58,803 nt of DNA from a marine gamma proteobacterium HTCC2089 (GTDB lineage Bacteria > Pseudomonadota > Gammaproteobacteria > Pseudomonadales > Azotimanducaceae). The DNA lies in NCBI GenBank assembly GCA_905182905.1, contig CAJJDH010000062.1, positions 1 through 58,803 of the forward strand, given 5' to 3'. The notes under the pieces were generated by a model that saw only the letters and a list, made by a program, of their open reading frames with translations, ran no database searches and was not told the DNA's origin. Made by a program: the position numbers and the translations under genes. Shown piece by piece: positions 9,614-18,846 of this stretch (its first letter is position 1; every line of letters starts with the position of its first letter).

Positions 9614-9985
9614 GTGGAAAAACATATCAAAGTCAGCGTTGAGTCCCAATATTTGGCAGACCAATCCGATCCAGATGCCCAGCGCTATGTTTTTGGGTAC
9701 ACCATTACGATTAAAAATAATACTGAGCAGACGAGCCAGTTACTCAATCGGCATTGGATTATTACTGATGGTCAAGGCGAGATTGAAGAGGTTAAAGGCC
9801 CAGGTGTTATTGGTCAGCAGCCTTGGCTAAAACCCGGTGAGGGTTTTCGCTATTCCAGTGGAGCTGTGCTGAAAACTCCGGTGGGATCCATGCAAGGCTC
9901 CTACGAATTTCAGACCGACGATGGTGAAAGAGTGGATGTGCCCATCCCAATTTTCTCCCTATTGGTCCCTAACGCGTTGCATTAG
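9614..9985 (+). CDS. apaG: ApaG domain protein (Co2+/Mg2+ efflux-associated family)
   Basis: ApaG is a small single-domain beta-sandwich protein of uncertain role, usually next to apaH. This copy has 123 residues with the family motifs RYVFGYTITIKN, LLNRHWIITDGQG, VKGPGVIGQQPWLKPGEGFRY and PVGSMQGSY. I chose the GTG at 9614 because GGAAAG lies five bases upstream and the length then matches the family (about 125). A longer reading frame back to 9482 would run into rsmA and adds residues without family support. Confidence 0.93.
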   Translation: MEKHIKVSVESQYLADQSDPDAQRYVFGYTITIKNNTEQTSQLLNRHWIITDGQGEIEEVKGPGVIGQQPWLKPGEGFRYSSGAVLKTPVGSMQGSYEFQTDDGERVDVPIPIFSLLVPNALH

Positions 9986-9999
9986 TAAGAGCAGTCATC

Positions 10000-10833
10000 A
10001 TGGCGACGTACGCGATAGGCGATATTCAAGGCTGTCTTAGAGAGTTTGATAGCCTACTAGAAAAGCTAAATTTTTCTGCTGATGATGAGCTTTGGTTGGC
10101 TGGAGACCTGATCAATCGCGGCCCTGACTCTCTCGAATTGTTGCGTCGTGTTAAAACTCTTTCTGGCCAATGTAAAATCGTTTTGGGTAATCATGACCTG
10201 CACTTTTTAGCTATTCTATTTGGCGGACACAGCTCTGGCTCTAAGGATACGTTTACTCAGTTGCTCCAAGCACCAGATGTTTTGGAGATTGGTCATTGGC
10301 TTCGTGGTCAAAAACTTGTCCACAGTGCCAAGGGTCATATTATGGTTCACGCGGGAATCCCAAGTTTTTGGACTAGCGCTCAGGCTCTAGAGTACGCGGC
10401 GGAAGTGGAGGCCGTAATTGGCTGGCCAGATGATCGTGGAATGCAGACAGGGCAAGTTACCTATAATGATTTCTTCGCCAAGATGTACGGTAATGAACCG
10501 CCTCTTTGGCAAGAGTCGTTAACCGGCATGGACCGCCTGCGGATCATTACCAATTATTTCACTCGTATGCGTTATGTAGATGCCGTTTGTACCATGAACT
10601 TTGCCGAGAAGGGTCCATTGGGCAGTGCTCCTAATGAGCTTATGCCTTGGTATGAGACCACACTTGGCTCGTCAAGGGTTGAGACGATTGTGTTTGGGCA
10701 TTGGGCTTCACTCGATGGCGTCACTCACTCCAACAAGCATATTGCGGTGGATACCGGCTGTGTTTGGGGTCGATATTTGACCGCCTATTGTTTAGAGACA
10801 GGGGATATTACGCGTCAGCCCGCGCATCAGTAG
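10000..10833 (+). CDS. apaH: Symmetrical bis(5'-nucleosyl)-tetraphosphatase
   Basis: ApaH cleaves diadenosine tetraphosphate to two ADP and also removes Np4 caps from RNA. The 277-residue protein has the calcineurin-type metal motifs in order: TYAIGDIQGC, AGDLINRGPDS, GNHDLHFL and later VHAGIP, with FGHWASL near the C-terminus. It starts 14 bases after apaG, so the two are almost certainly in one transcript. Confidence 0.96.
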   Translation: MATYAIGDIQGCLREFDSLLEKLNFSADDELWLAGDLINRGPDSLELLRRVKTLSGQCKIVLGNHDLHFLAILFGGHSSGSKDTFTQLLQAPDVLEIGHWLRGQKLVHSAKGHIMVHAGIPSFWTSAQALEYAAEVEAVIGWPDDRGMQTGQVTYNDFFAKMYGNEPPLWQESLTGMDRLRIITNYFTRMRYVDAVCTMNFAEKGPLGSAPNELMPWYETTLGSSRVETIVFGHWASLDGVTHSNKHIAVDTGCVWGRYLTAYCLETGDITRQPAHQ

Positions 10834-10881
10834 TGTGCTCTTGTATCGCCAATACTTGCTCCGATCTTGTAAACTCCTGCC

Positions 10882-11952
10882 ATGGAAAATATTCAATGTC
10901 ACATTGTTGGTGGAGCGGTTCGCGATGAACTGCTCGGCCGCGCGCCTGGCGATCGTGACTGGGTAGTAGTTGGAAGTACACCCGAGCAGCTGATTGATTT
11001 AGGTTACGTGCAAATTGGTCGCGATTTTCCGGTGTTTTTGCATCCCGAGAGCAAAGAAGAATATGCCCTAGCTAGAACTGAGCGAAAGCGCGGCATAGGT
11101 CATACGGGCTTTCAGGTCGATGCCAGTCCGCTGGTGACCTTAGAAGAAGATTTACAGCGTCGAGACTTAACGATCAACGCCATAGCTAAATCAGCGGATG
11201 GGCGGCTTATTGACCCATACAATGGCCAATTGGACTTGGACAACAAAATACTGCGTCACGTATCTCCTGCTTTTGCTGAAGATCCCTTGCGGGTTTTTCG
11301 TGTTGCCAGATTTGCTGCATTATTGACGGATTTCAGCATTGCTGAAGAGACCATGGCCTTGATGAGCACAATGTCTAAAAGTGGTGAGTTGCAAACTCTA
11401 TCCGCAGAGAGGGTATGGCAAGAGCTGTCCAAAGCCCTTGCGGGAGCGAATGCAAAACGTTTCTTTGCAGTGTTGGCCCAGTGTCACGCTTTAACGCATT
11501 GGCTGCCTGAACTGATAAAAGTTTGGCCGCAAAGTACAAACGCAGGAGCGTCTGCTGCCCAATGTTTTGCGCATTTACCGTTAGTCGAATCTGAGTATCT
11601 CAGTCTTGCAGAGCGTCTACGGGTGCCTAATAGCTTCTTACAACTGGCCTTAGATCGCTGCCAACATTTACAGCATTTAGTCAATTTTCGAGCGTTATCG
11701 GCCGTATCCCTATACACATGCTTCGCGTCTCTGCAGGCGCTACATTCTGACGAGCGCCTAGTCGCGTTATTGGACTTATTACCAGATCCGGAGCAAAGGG
11801 TGGAATTGATTGCTCAATTACCACCTCTTGCAGAAGGTTTGAAAACAGTAACGTTAAGCGATGCGGAAAAGTTAGGTCTTCAGGGTAGGGCTTTCGGTGA
11901 GCGGTTAAAGGCGAAGCGTATTACATGGCTGGAATCTCAGTTACAGCGGTGA
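10882..11952 (+). CDS. cca: CCA tRNA nucleotidyltransferase (short form)
   Basis: The enzyme adds or repairs the 3'-CCA end of tRNAs. The catalytic head is clear: [23 protein letters not shown] with the paired aspartates, [21 protein letters not shown], and the neck [13 protein letters not shown]. At 356 residues it is shorter than E. coli Cca (about 410), and I see no HD phosphohydrolase motif in the C-terminal half, so the associated 2',3'-cyclic phosphatase activity is probably missing. Its last 16 bases overlap the end of the convergent folB gene. Confidence 0.94.
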   Translation: MENIQCHIVGGAVRDELLGRAPGDRDWVVVGSTPEQLIDLGYVQIGRDFPVFLHPESKEEYALARTERKRGIGHTGFQVDASPLVTLEEDLQRRDLTINAIAKSADGRLIDPYNGQLDLDNKILRHVSPAFAEDPLRVFRVARFAALLTDFSIAEETMALMSTMSKSGELQTLSAERVWQELSKALAGANAKRFFAVLAQCHALTHWLPELIKVWPQSTNAGASAAQCFAHLPLVESEYLSLAERLRVPNSFLQLALDRCQHLQHLVNFRALSAVSLYTCFASLQALHSDERLVALLDLLPDPEQRVELIAQLPPLAEGLKTVTLSDAEKLGLQGRAFGERLKAKRITWLESQLQR

Positions 11953-12302
11953 ATTTTTATCCCCACCGAATCGGCCTTGGCGACTGCCTGGGGTTTTTCT
12001 ACTTGTACGCTTACAGCTTGGACTAGCGGTTGCTTTAGACAGTGTTGGGCAATGTCTTCTACTAAGGTCTCAATCAATAGGTAACGGCCGTTTATTGTCA
12101 GCGCCACAACAGCATCTGCGAGGGTTGCGTAGTCAAGACTGTCCGCAAGATCTTTAGAAATAGCTGCTTTGCTGCAATCAGTTTCAACTTCCAAACTGAT
12201 AACTACTTCTTGAGCGTGCTCGCGCTCCATTGGATAGATACCCAATATGGCTTGGACGCGTAGGTTACGAATAAGAATCTTGTCTGCAACTGGCTGGGTC
12301 AT
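11937..12302 (-). CDS. folB: Dihydroneopterin aldolase
   Basis: FolB splits dihydroneopterin into 6-hydroxymethyl-dihydropterin and glycolaldehyde in folate synthesis. The 121-residue protein contains [32 protein letters not shown] and [12 protein letters not shown], all family motifs, with the catalytic lysine expected in the VEKPQAV segment. ATG 12302 gives the normal length of about 120 residues; a GTG at 12329 would add nine residues. It follows tsaD closely on the same strand. In many Pseudomonas-type genomes plsY sits between these two, but not here. Confidence 0.93.
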   Translation of the reverse strand: MTQPVADKILIRNLRVQAILGIYPMEREHAQEVVISLEVETDCSKAAISKDLADSLDYATLADAVVALTINGRYLLIETLVEDIAQHCLKQPLVQAVSVQVEKPQAVAKADSVGIKIHRCN

Positions 12303-12338
12303 GTTTTTGTCTGTTTTACTGAATTTCACTAAAGCGTT

Positions 12339-13349
12339 TTAAATTGCTTTTAGCTGGTCCATAGGCCAGCGTGCCCTAGTGGTTATACCAAGATCACTGC
12401 GCTCTCCAGCAAGCATTCGTAGCGCTCCCGCGTAAGCGATCATTGCGCCGTTATCTGTGCATAGATCTAGTGGGGCATAGATAACTTGGGCCTTCAGGCT
12501 GCTAGATAATTTTTCTCTAAGCCGTGTATTTGCGCTGACCCCGCCAGCAATAACCAAATGATTTACTTTAGCTTGGTCAATGGCGCGCTTACATTTTATG
12601 GTGAGGGTATCTACTGCAGCGAGTTCAAATGCCAGCGCAATATCGGCCTTGTCTTGATCACTTAGTGGTGAATTATTGTGTACCGTGTTTAGTGCGAAGG
12701 TTTTCAGACCACTGAAACTGAAATCTAGCCCAGGCCGATCTGTCATTGGGCGTGGGAACTTGAATCTTTTTGCGTCCCCTGACAACGCTGTGGCGGCTAT
12801 TTTTGGCCCGCCAGGATAGCCTAAGCCAAGTAGTTTTGCGGTTTTATCAAAAGCTTCACCGGCGGCATCATCAAGGGATTCGCCCAAAATTTCATAGTCC
12901 CCTAATGCTTTGACATGGACCAGTTGCGTGTGCCCGCCGGATACCAGTAAGGCTACAAATGGTAGGTCTGGTGCGTTTTTTGAGTCAATTAAGGGCGCTA
13001 GCAAATGTGCTTCCATATGGTGTACGCCGATTGAAGGCAGGTCTAATGACCAAGCAAGGGACTTAGCGAAAGATGCACCTACTAGCAGCGCGCCCATCAA
13101 CCCAGGGCCTGCGGTATAGGCGATGCCATCTAGGTCTGACAGGGATTTGCCCGCATCTGCAAGAACCAGTTCGGTAAGAGGGGTGATTTTACGTACGTGG
13201 TCACGTGAAGCCAGTTCAGGCACCACCCCACCATAGTCTGCGTGCAGATCTACTTGGCTATGCAAAGCCTGGCCCAGCAAGCCGTTGTCCGTGTCGTACA
13301 GAGCGAGGCCTGTCTCGTCACAGGATGATTCAATACCTAAAATTAGCAT
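12339..13349 (-). CDS. tsaD: tRNA N6-adenosine threonylcarbamoyltransferase
   Basis: TsaD transfers the threonylcarbamoyl group to A37 of ANN-decoding tRNAs. These include tRNA-Ile, so the tRNA-Ile2 candidate at 18847 would be a substrate. The 336-residue protein has [11 protein letters not shown] at its start, the metal-binding [33 protein letters not shown] and [12 protein letters not shown]. It is divergent from rpsU, the usual arrangement in gammaproteobacteria. Confidence 0.97.
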   Translation of the reverse strand: MLILGIESSCDETGLALYDTDNGLLGQALHSQVDLHADYGGVVPELASRDHVRKITPLTELVLADAGKSLSDLDGIAYTAGPGLMGALLVGASFAKSLAWSLDLPSIGVHHMEAHLLAPLIDSKNAPDLPFVALLVSGGHTQLVHVKALGDYEILGESLDDAAGEAFDKTAKLLGLGYPGGPKIAATALSGDAKRFKFPRPMTDRPGLDFSFSGLKTFALNTVHNNSPLSDQDKADIALAFELAAVDTLTIKCKRAIDQAKVNHLVIAGGVSANTRLREKLSSSLKAQVIYAPLDLCTDNGAMIAYAGALRMLAGERSDLGITTRARWPMDQLKAI

Positions 13350-13555
13350 GGCGCTATGTTACCTAATCTATGCATTGATAGCTGTGCCTAATGCATTGTT
13401 GGGTGAATTTAAGGTGCCGTGGTTTCACATGGGCCATTGCAAGTTGTCGCCTTGGTTCTTGCGCTCCTCAATGCCAAATAAGGCATTTTTTGCGAAGAAG
13501 AAGCCAGAAGGTGGAGAAGAATAGGCGATAGATTAAATAAACGGCATAAAGTTGG

Positions 13556-13584
13556 TTGCTGGTTTACTAGGCAATGTGTAAAAT
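13556..13584 (+). promoter_or_regulatory. Candidate sigma-70 promoter for rpsU-yqeY-dnaG
   Basis: TTGCTG (13556-13561) and TAAAAT (13579-13584) are 17 bases apart and about 31 bases upstream of the rpsU start. The -10 is good and the -35 is weak. It lies in the 265-bp divergent gap between tsaD and rpsU, where a promoter is expected. The rest of that gap shows no gene. Confidence 0.45.
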
Positions 13585-13614
13585 CCGCGCCCTTATCAGC
13601 TTTCAAGACAAGAT

Positions 13615-13830
13615 ATGCCTCACGTTAGAGTCAAAGAGAACGAACCATTCGATATCGCATTGCGCCGCTTTAAGCGCTCATGTGAAAAAGCCGGTGTACT
13701 TTCAGAAGTGCGTCGTCGCGAGTTTTATGAAAAGCCTACTGCAGTACGCAAGCGTAAAGCTGCGGCAGCTGTAAAGCGCCATATCAAGAAGCTACAGCGT
13801 GAAACGCGCAAGTTTGAGCGCTCTTACTAA
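13615..13830 (+). CDS. rpsU: 30S ribosomal protein S21
   Basis: S21 is a small basic protein of the 30S platform that helps base-pairing of mRNA with the anti-Shine-Dalgarno region. The 71-residue sequence matches the family throughout: [39 protein letters not shown], and a lysine/arginine-rich tail ending KFERSY. It leads the macromolecular-synthesis operon (S21, YqeY, primase, sigma-70). Confidence 0.98.
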   Translation: MPHVRVKENEPFDIALRRFKRSCEKAGVLSEVRRREFYEKPTAVRKRKAAAAVKRHIKKLQRETRKFERSY

Positions 13831-13860
13831 ATTAAGTTAGAGCAAGCTTCCTTAAAGTAG

Positions 13861-13906
13861 GTTTACCTCTTTGGTAAATCTACTAGTAGAATGGCCCCAG
13901 TTGGGG
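13861..13906 (+). terminator. Two adjacent hairpins after rpsU, possible attenuator
   Basis: GTTTACC/GGTAAAT (13861-13879, loop TCTTT) and CCCC/GGGG (13895-13906, loop AGTT) follow the rpsU stop. In E. coli a weak terminator in this position lowers dnaG expression relative to S21. No clear T-run follows here, so the terminator role is an inference from position. Confidence 0.35.
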
Positions 13907-13962
13907 GGTCTTCTAGCTCCCTCCTGAATTTCCTTCACACTCCATTTTAAGAGTGAGGTTTC

Positions 13963-14421
13963 ATGTCTGAAATAAAGTCCGAATTAAAGGCGACGCTGAC
14001 TCAAGCTACCAAAGATGCCATGCGCGCACGTGATAAAGAGCGGGTGGCAACTTTGAGAATGGTTAATTCTGAAGTGAAGCGCATTGAAGTCGATGAGCGC
14101 CGCGAAGTAAGTGACGACGATGTCATGACAGTATTGAATAAAATGCTCAAACAACGCCAAGATGCATTAAGTCAATTCAAGAAGGCGGGTCGAGATGACT
14201 TAGCCGAAGTAGAAGCCTACGAAATAACCATTATTGAAGGTTTTCTGCCAGCCCAGATGGAGCCCGAAGAACTAGCAGCCTTTGTTGCCTCGCTGATTGA
14301 GCAGTCTGGTGCTGCGGGCATGCAGGATATGGGTAAAGTCATGGCGCTACTGAAAAGCCAAGGCGAAGGCCGGGTAGATATGGGTAAAGCGAGCGCCTTA
14401 GTTAAGGCTCAGCTAGCTTAA
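13963..14421 (+). CDS. yqeY: GatB/YqeY domain-containing protein
   Basis: This 152-residue protein matches YqeY, a family that shares the C-terminal tRNA-binding helical domain of GatB. Visible motifs are RDKERVATLRMVNSEVKRIEVD near the N-terminus, EAYEITIIEGFLPAQM in the middle, and GRVDMGKASALVKAQL at the end. Its role is not settled; a link with tRNA handling is assumed from the GatB similarity. It lies between rpsU and dnaG, as in Pseudomonas. Confidence 0.93.
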   Translation: MSEIKSELKATLTQATKDAMRARDKERVATLRMVNSEVKRIEVDERREVSDDDVMTVLNKMLKQRQDALSQFKKAGRDDLAEVEAYEITIIEGFLPAQMEPEELAAFVASLIEQSGAAGMQDMGKVMALLKSQGEGRVDMGKASALVKAQLA

Positions 14422-14577
14422 CTGACAATGCGGCAGCACTTTAGTCGCCGCCAAGTTTGCATTATGCAACATTGTGTAAATGCTTGGCTTAAGTTGAGGC
14501 TGGCAGGCTCCTCAAATCACTTTCCTGTGATATTCTCGTTGACCCTTTATACATAAAATACTCAAAGCATAAATCTA

Positions 14578-16326
14578 GTGGCTGGCCTAATACCTCAAGC
14601 TTTTATCAACGATCTCATTGATCGCGCCGACATTGTCGAAGTGATCGATGGTCGTGTGGCTTTGAAAAAGACAGGTAAGAACTATTCAGGGTTGTGTCCT
14701 TTTCACGATGAAAAGTCGCCTTCGTTTTCTGTCAGTCCGGACAAGCAATTTTTCCACTGTTTTGGTTGCCAAGAAAGCGGCACTGCGCTGACTTTTTTGA
14801 TGAAGTTCGAGCGCATGGAATTTGTTGAAGCGGTTGAAGCGTTGGCCAAAGATTTAGGTTTAGAGGTGCCGCGCGAAGACAGTGGTAAGCCCAGAGTGGA
14901 AATAGACCATGGTTTATTTCAGGTATTAGAGCGAGCTGAGCGTTTTTTCCGCGCCCAATTGCGCTCTTCCACCGATGCAGTGGGTTATTTGAAAGAGCGC
15001 GGTTTGACCGGTGAGGTTGCTCGGGATTTTGGCATTGGTTACGCCCCAGAAGGCTGGCATAGCATGAGCGAAGCGTTACTAGCCGAACCCAAAGCCAAAG
15101 GCGTTGTTGTTCAGGATGCGACCAAACTGCTGACCGCGGGGCTGACAATAAAAAATGACAAAGGCAATGTTTATGACCGCTTTCGTCACCGGATTATGTT
15201 TCCAATTAGAGATACGCGCGGTCGAGTTATTGGTTTTGGCGGGCGTAAACTGGGTCAGGAAGAAGGCCCTAAATATTTAAACTCTCCCGAGACCCCGGTA
15301 TTTTTTAAGGGTCAGGAGTTATATGGCCTTTACGAAGCACGCAAGGCGCTAAGAAATATTCAGCGCCTGATTGTTGTTGAAGGGTACATGGACGTAGTTG
15401 CGCTAGCACAAAATGGCGTACTAAACGCTGTGGCAACCCTAGGCACCGCAACGGGCGAAGCGCATTTTCAAAAACTATATAAGTATTCTGACGAAGTGGT
15501 TTGCTGTTTTGACGGTGACAAAGCCGGTCGTTCGGCAGCTTGGCGTGCATTGGAAAGTGCCTTGCCGATTCTTAATGAGCACCGCCAGCTGAAGTTTGTC
15601 TTTTTGCCCAATGGCGAAGATCCGGATTCGCTTATTCGCTCTCAAGGACGCGAGGCCTTTGATGGCTTTCTCGACAATGCGACGCCGGGTATTGAGTTTC
15701 TCCTGAAACGCCTAGCAGAGGGTTTAGATTTAGAGTCACTGGATGGGCGTGCAAAATTTATGGGCGTGGCAAACCCGTACCTTGATAAAATGTCGAAGGG
15801 TATTTTGAAAGACCTTGTTGTTGCCCGGGTGCGCGAAATGAGTGGCATGGCTGCACCTGTAGGTGGTGGGCCTAGAACTGCAAACACAACGGCAAAACCG
15901 CGCCCGCAGGCTAAACGAGGCGAGGCAGCTTTAAGCGAGCGACTAGCGGGTATTTTGGTTAAAAGTCCTGTGCTTTGGGGGCTTGTTGACTCGAAACTGC
16001 AAGAAGAGTCGTTAACTCATGCCAGCTCTTTGGGTTTACTTGGTAGTTTGATGTTGCTGCTAGAAGAACAAAGTTGTGCCGATGTGGAAGAAGTTATTGC
16101 GCGATGGTCAGATGACAGCACTTATACAGCGATAATTGGGCTAGCGAAAAAACCTTCCTCCCTAGATCCATTGGCATTAGAAAGAGAATTTTTGGAGGGC
16201 TTGGGGCGCCTAGTGAAAACCCATCAAGCGGCGCAACGTAGAGCCCAGCTTGCGCAACAAAATGATCCCAATATCAATGATTTACGCAGCTTTGTACGAC
16301 GCCCTGAAGGTTCCGGTGAGGGCTAG
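14578..16326 (+). CDS. dnaG: DNA primase
   Basis: DnaG makes RNA primers at the replication fork. The 582-residue protein has the CHC2-type zinc ribbon (CPFHDEKSPSFSVSP then FHCFGCQ, residues 41-64), the RNA-polymerase core with FRHRIMFPIRDTRGRVIGFGGR, and the TOPRIM elements VVEGYMDVVAL and FDGDKAG. The C-terminal third is the DnaB-interacting domain, which is poorly conserved. The start is GTG at 14578, giving MAGLIPQAFINDLIDRADIV; there is no strong ribosome binding site, consistent with the low expression normal for primase. Confidence 0.97.
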   Translation: MAGLIPQAFINDLIDRADIVEVIDGRVALKKTGKNYSGLCPFHDEKSPSFSVSPDKQFFHCFGCQESGTALTFLMKFERMEFVEAVEALAKDLGLEVPREDSGKPRVEIDHGLFQVLERAERFFRAQLRSSTDAVGYLKERGLTGEVARDFGIGYAPEGWHSMSEALLAEPKAKGVVVQDATKLLTAGLTIKNDKGNVYDRFRHRIMFPIRDTRGRVIGFGGRKLGQEEGPKYLNSPETPVFFKGQELYGLYEARKALRNIQRLIVVEGYMDVVALAQNGVLNAVATLGTATGEAHFQKLYKYSDEVVCCFDGDKAGRSAAWRALESALPILNEHRQLKFVFLPNGEDPDSLIRSQGREAFDGFLDNATPGIEFLLKRLAEGLDLESLDGRAKFMGVANPYLDKMSKGILKDLVVARVREMSGMAAPVGGGPRTANTTAKPRPQAKRGEAALSERLAGILVKSPVLWGLVDSKLQEESLTHASSLGLLGSLMLLLEEQSCADVEEVIARWSDDSTYTAIIGLAKKPSSLDPLALEREFLEGLGRLVKTHQAAQRRAQLAQQNDPNINDLRSFVRRPEGSGEG

Positions 16327-16803
16327 TTAATTAGCAGGCGAGTGATTTATTTAGACACAAGTAAACGCAAAGATTGCGCCTAGGGGTGGTGCCGGAGAAT
16401 ACTCGGCGGTATAATCCACCCCTACCTCAGCATTTAGATCCGCTCAGGTGAGTGCGTAAAGAGCAGCCCAACAGCGTATACGTGAGGCGGTTAAATAAAG
16501 CCCCTCAGACACGCGACTTCTTGCTCTATTCTTCTCACCGCTTAGTTTCTGGAGCAAAACGGGTTTTAAGCAAAGTGCTCTAAACCAAATTGCTCTAAAC
16601 CAAGGTGCTTTCAAACCAATAGGTTTTCAGGCTAAAAGAGTTTGATTCTTAAAGAGTTCTTAGACGAAAAGCCTAGTTTTTATAGGGTGTTCTTTCTCTT
16701 CGACCAACAAGGTGGATTGCTGCCGGTTCAATTGAGATGAATGAACTGGTGAGGGGACCCCGTATATCAATACGCTTCTACGACATCCGAGAAATGAGAA
16801 ACT
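16327..16803 (+). promoter_or_regulatory. rpoD leader region: hairpin, TATAAT and tandem repeats
   Basis: This 477-bp gap between dnaG and rpoD holds no gene I can support. It contains a two-tier hairpin at 16381-16424: a perfect outer stem TAGGGGTGG/CCACCCCTA and an inner GCCG/CGGC. A perfect TATAAT lies at 16410-16415, without a good -35. The palindrome CGTATACG is further downstream. Three near-identical 15-16-bp tandem repeats lie at 16571-16616. A promoter for rpoD and an mRNA processing site are both plausible here. Confidence 0.45.
16571..16616 (+). repeat. Three-copy 15-bp tandem repeat in the rpoD leader
   Basis: The units are CAAAGTGCTCTAAAC (16571-16585), CAAATTGCTCTAAAC (16586-16600) and the diverged CAAGGTGCTTTCAAAC (16601-16616). 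They lie about 190 bp upstream of the rpoD start. Their function is unknown; they may be an RNA element, a protein-binding array or slippage product. Confidence 0.7.
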
Positions 16804-18705
16804 ATGAGTAATCAAATTTCCACTGAGCAACAGCAGTCGCGCTTAAAAGAACTTATTGCAAAAGGTAAAGAGCAGGGCTTTTTGACCTATGGCGAGGTGA
16901 ACGATCACCTGCCAGACGACATTTCTGATCCAGAGCAGATCGAAGATATTATCCGCATGATCAACGACATGGGCATCACTGTTTATGAAACAGCCCCCGA
17001 TGCGGATGAATTATTATCCACCGAAGAAAATACTGCTGATGAATTAGCGGCTGAAGAAGCGGCTGCGGCACTTGCTGCGGTTGAGACTGAAGCTGGGCGA
17101 ACTACAGACCCTGTGCGTATGTATATGCGCGAGATGGGTACGGTTGAGTTGCTCACTCGAGAAGGTGAGATCGCCATTGCTAAGCGTATTGAAGAAGGCA
17201 TCAGAGATGTCCTAACCGCACTTGCCTATTATCCAGGAACTGTCAGCTACTTGTTAGACACCTACGCTGAGGTTACCAAAGAAGAAAAGTTAGCAGATTT
17301 ATTGGTTGGTTATTTGGACCCCACAGATAATGTGCCTGCTGCTACACAAGTTGGTCAAGAGCCGAAAAAACCAGAGCCTGTGCTCAATGCAGACGGTACG
17401 CCTGCGTTAAATCCAGACGGCACCCCGGTAGTTGCTGAGGAAGAGGAAGAAGAAAACAAGGGCCCAGACCCCATTGAAGCTAAGAAACGTTTTTCTTTAC
17501 TCAAGCGTCAATACAACAAGTCTTTGAAAATTATTGAAGAGAAAGGTGCCAATAGCAAAGAGTCTGAAGCGCAAATGGTCAAGTTGGCTGAAGCTTATTG
17601 CTGCTTTAAGTTGGTGCCAAAGCACTTTGATCGCATGGTAGCTATGGCCCGTGAAGCGCAAGGTATTGTCCGTCGGCACGAACGCATTATTACCAATGCT
17701 GTTGTTCGTCGCGCTCGAGTGCCGCGCGCAGTATTCCGCAAAGAATATGTGGGCAACGAGATAAGTGTTAGTTGGATTAACAAAATCTCGAAGAGCAAGA
17801 AAGAATTTGCCACAGCGTTGGACATTCAGCGCGACGATATTCTTCGTTCACAGAAGAAGATGAAGGCACTGAGCAAGATTACTGAACTTAGTATTGTTGA
17901 GATCAAAGACATCAATCGACGCATGTCCCTTGGCGAAGCGAAAGCTCGTCGAGCGAAAAAAGACATGGTTGAAGCGAACTTGCGCTTGGTGATTTCCATT
18001 GCAAAGAAATATACCAACCGCGGATTGCAGTTCTTGGATCTTATTCAAGAAGGCAACATTGGCTTGATGAAAGCTGTAGATAAGTTTGAATATCGTCGTG
18101 GATATAAGTTTTCAACCTATGCCACTTGGTGGATTCGTCAGGCTATTACGCGTTCAATTGCTGACCAAGCTAGAACCATTCGTATTCCAGTGCACATGAT
18201 AGAAACGATCAATAAACTTAATCGTGTATCACGGCAAATGTTACAAGAGATGGGGCGCGAGCCGACTCCCGAAGAACTTGGCGATCGCATGGAAATGCCG
18301 GAAGACAAAGTACGCCGCGTGCTAAAAATTGCCAAAGAGCCGATTTCCATGGAAACACCAATTGGTGATGATGAAGATTCGCACTTGGGTGACTTTATTG
18401 AAGACAGTACAATTGGCTCCCCGATAGACCTTGCTACTGGTGAGGGTTTGCGTGAGGCGACTAAGGATGTGTTGGGTGGCTTGACAGCCCGCGAGGCGAA
18501 AGTGCTGCGCATGCGCTTTGGTATTGATATGAATACCGACCACACTTTAGAAGAGGTTGGTAAGCAGTTTGATGTAACACGAGAAAGAATACGTCAGATT
18601 GAAGCGAAGGCGTTGCGCAAGTTGCGTCACCCTAGCCGCTCAGAACACTTGCGAAGTTTTCTAGATGAAAGCGTTGAGGGTGGTAAAGGCAGAAATAACG
18701 TTTAA
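16804..18705 (+). CDS. rpoD: RNA polymerase primary sigma factor (sigma-70)
   Basis: The housekeeping sigma factor, 633 residues. Region 1.1 is at the N-terminus ([20 protein letters not shown]). Region 1.2 begins [20 protein letters not shown]. Region 2 has [20 protein letters not shown], the -10-binding [15 protein letters not shown] and [12 protein letters not shown]. Region 3 begins LNRVSRQML. Region 4.2 has [20 protein letters not shown] for -35 binding. The non-conserved region between 1.2 and 2.1 is acidic and contains a two-copy repeat [16 protein letters not shown] at residues 194-209. The ATG at 16804 is preceded by GAGAA. Confidence 0.98.
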   Translation: MSNQISTEQQQSRLKELIAKGKEQGFLTYGEVNDHLPDDISDPEQIEDIIRMINDMGITVYETAPDADELLSTEENTADELAAEEAAAALAAVETEAGRTTDPVRMYMREMGTVELLTREGEIAIAKRIEEGIRDVLTALAYYPGTVSYLLDTYAEVTKEEKLADLLVGYLDPTDNVPAATQVGQEPKKPEPVLNADGTPALNPDGTPVVAEEEEEENKGPDPIEAKKRFSLLKRQYNKSLKIIEEKGANSKESEAQMVKLAEAYCCFKLVPKHFDRMVAMAREAQGIVRRHERIITNAVVRRARVPRAVFRKEYVGNEISVSWINKISKSKKEFATALDIQRDDILRSQKKMKALSKITELSIVEIKDINRRMSLGEAKARRAKKDMVEANLRLVISIAKKYTNRGLQFLDLIQEGNIGLMKAVDKFEYRRGYKFSTYATWWIRQAITRSIADQARTIRIPVHMIETINKLNRVSRQMLQEMGREPTPEELGDRMEMPEDKVRRVLKIAKEPISMETPIGDDEDSHLGDFIEDSTIGSPIDLATGEGLREATKDVLGGLTAREAKVLRMRFGIDMNTDHTLEEVGKQFDVTRERIRQIEAKALRKLRHPSRSEHLRSFLDESVEGGKGRNNV

Positions 18706-18846
18706 GATTAGCCTTCTTTAAGGAAGCCTATCCTTACGGTGTTTAACACCTGAAACAGCAACGTTGGCTTGGTCATGAGACAGTCTATGGCCAAGTCGAC
18801 AGTTTGCGCGGTTAGTCGAGCAAACAGATGATAGCAGTATGATATG

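Noticed and set aside
13285..13524. A 79-codon plus-strand frame between tsaD and rpsU
   Set aside because: It overlaps the tsaD 5' end, has no family resemblance and lies in the expected promoter region.
18738..18750. GGTGTT-T-AACACC inverted repeat after rpoD as a terminator
   Set aside because: The one-base centre cannot form an RNA loop without losing pairs, and no T-run follows; it may instead be a protein site, but there is no support.
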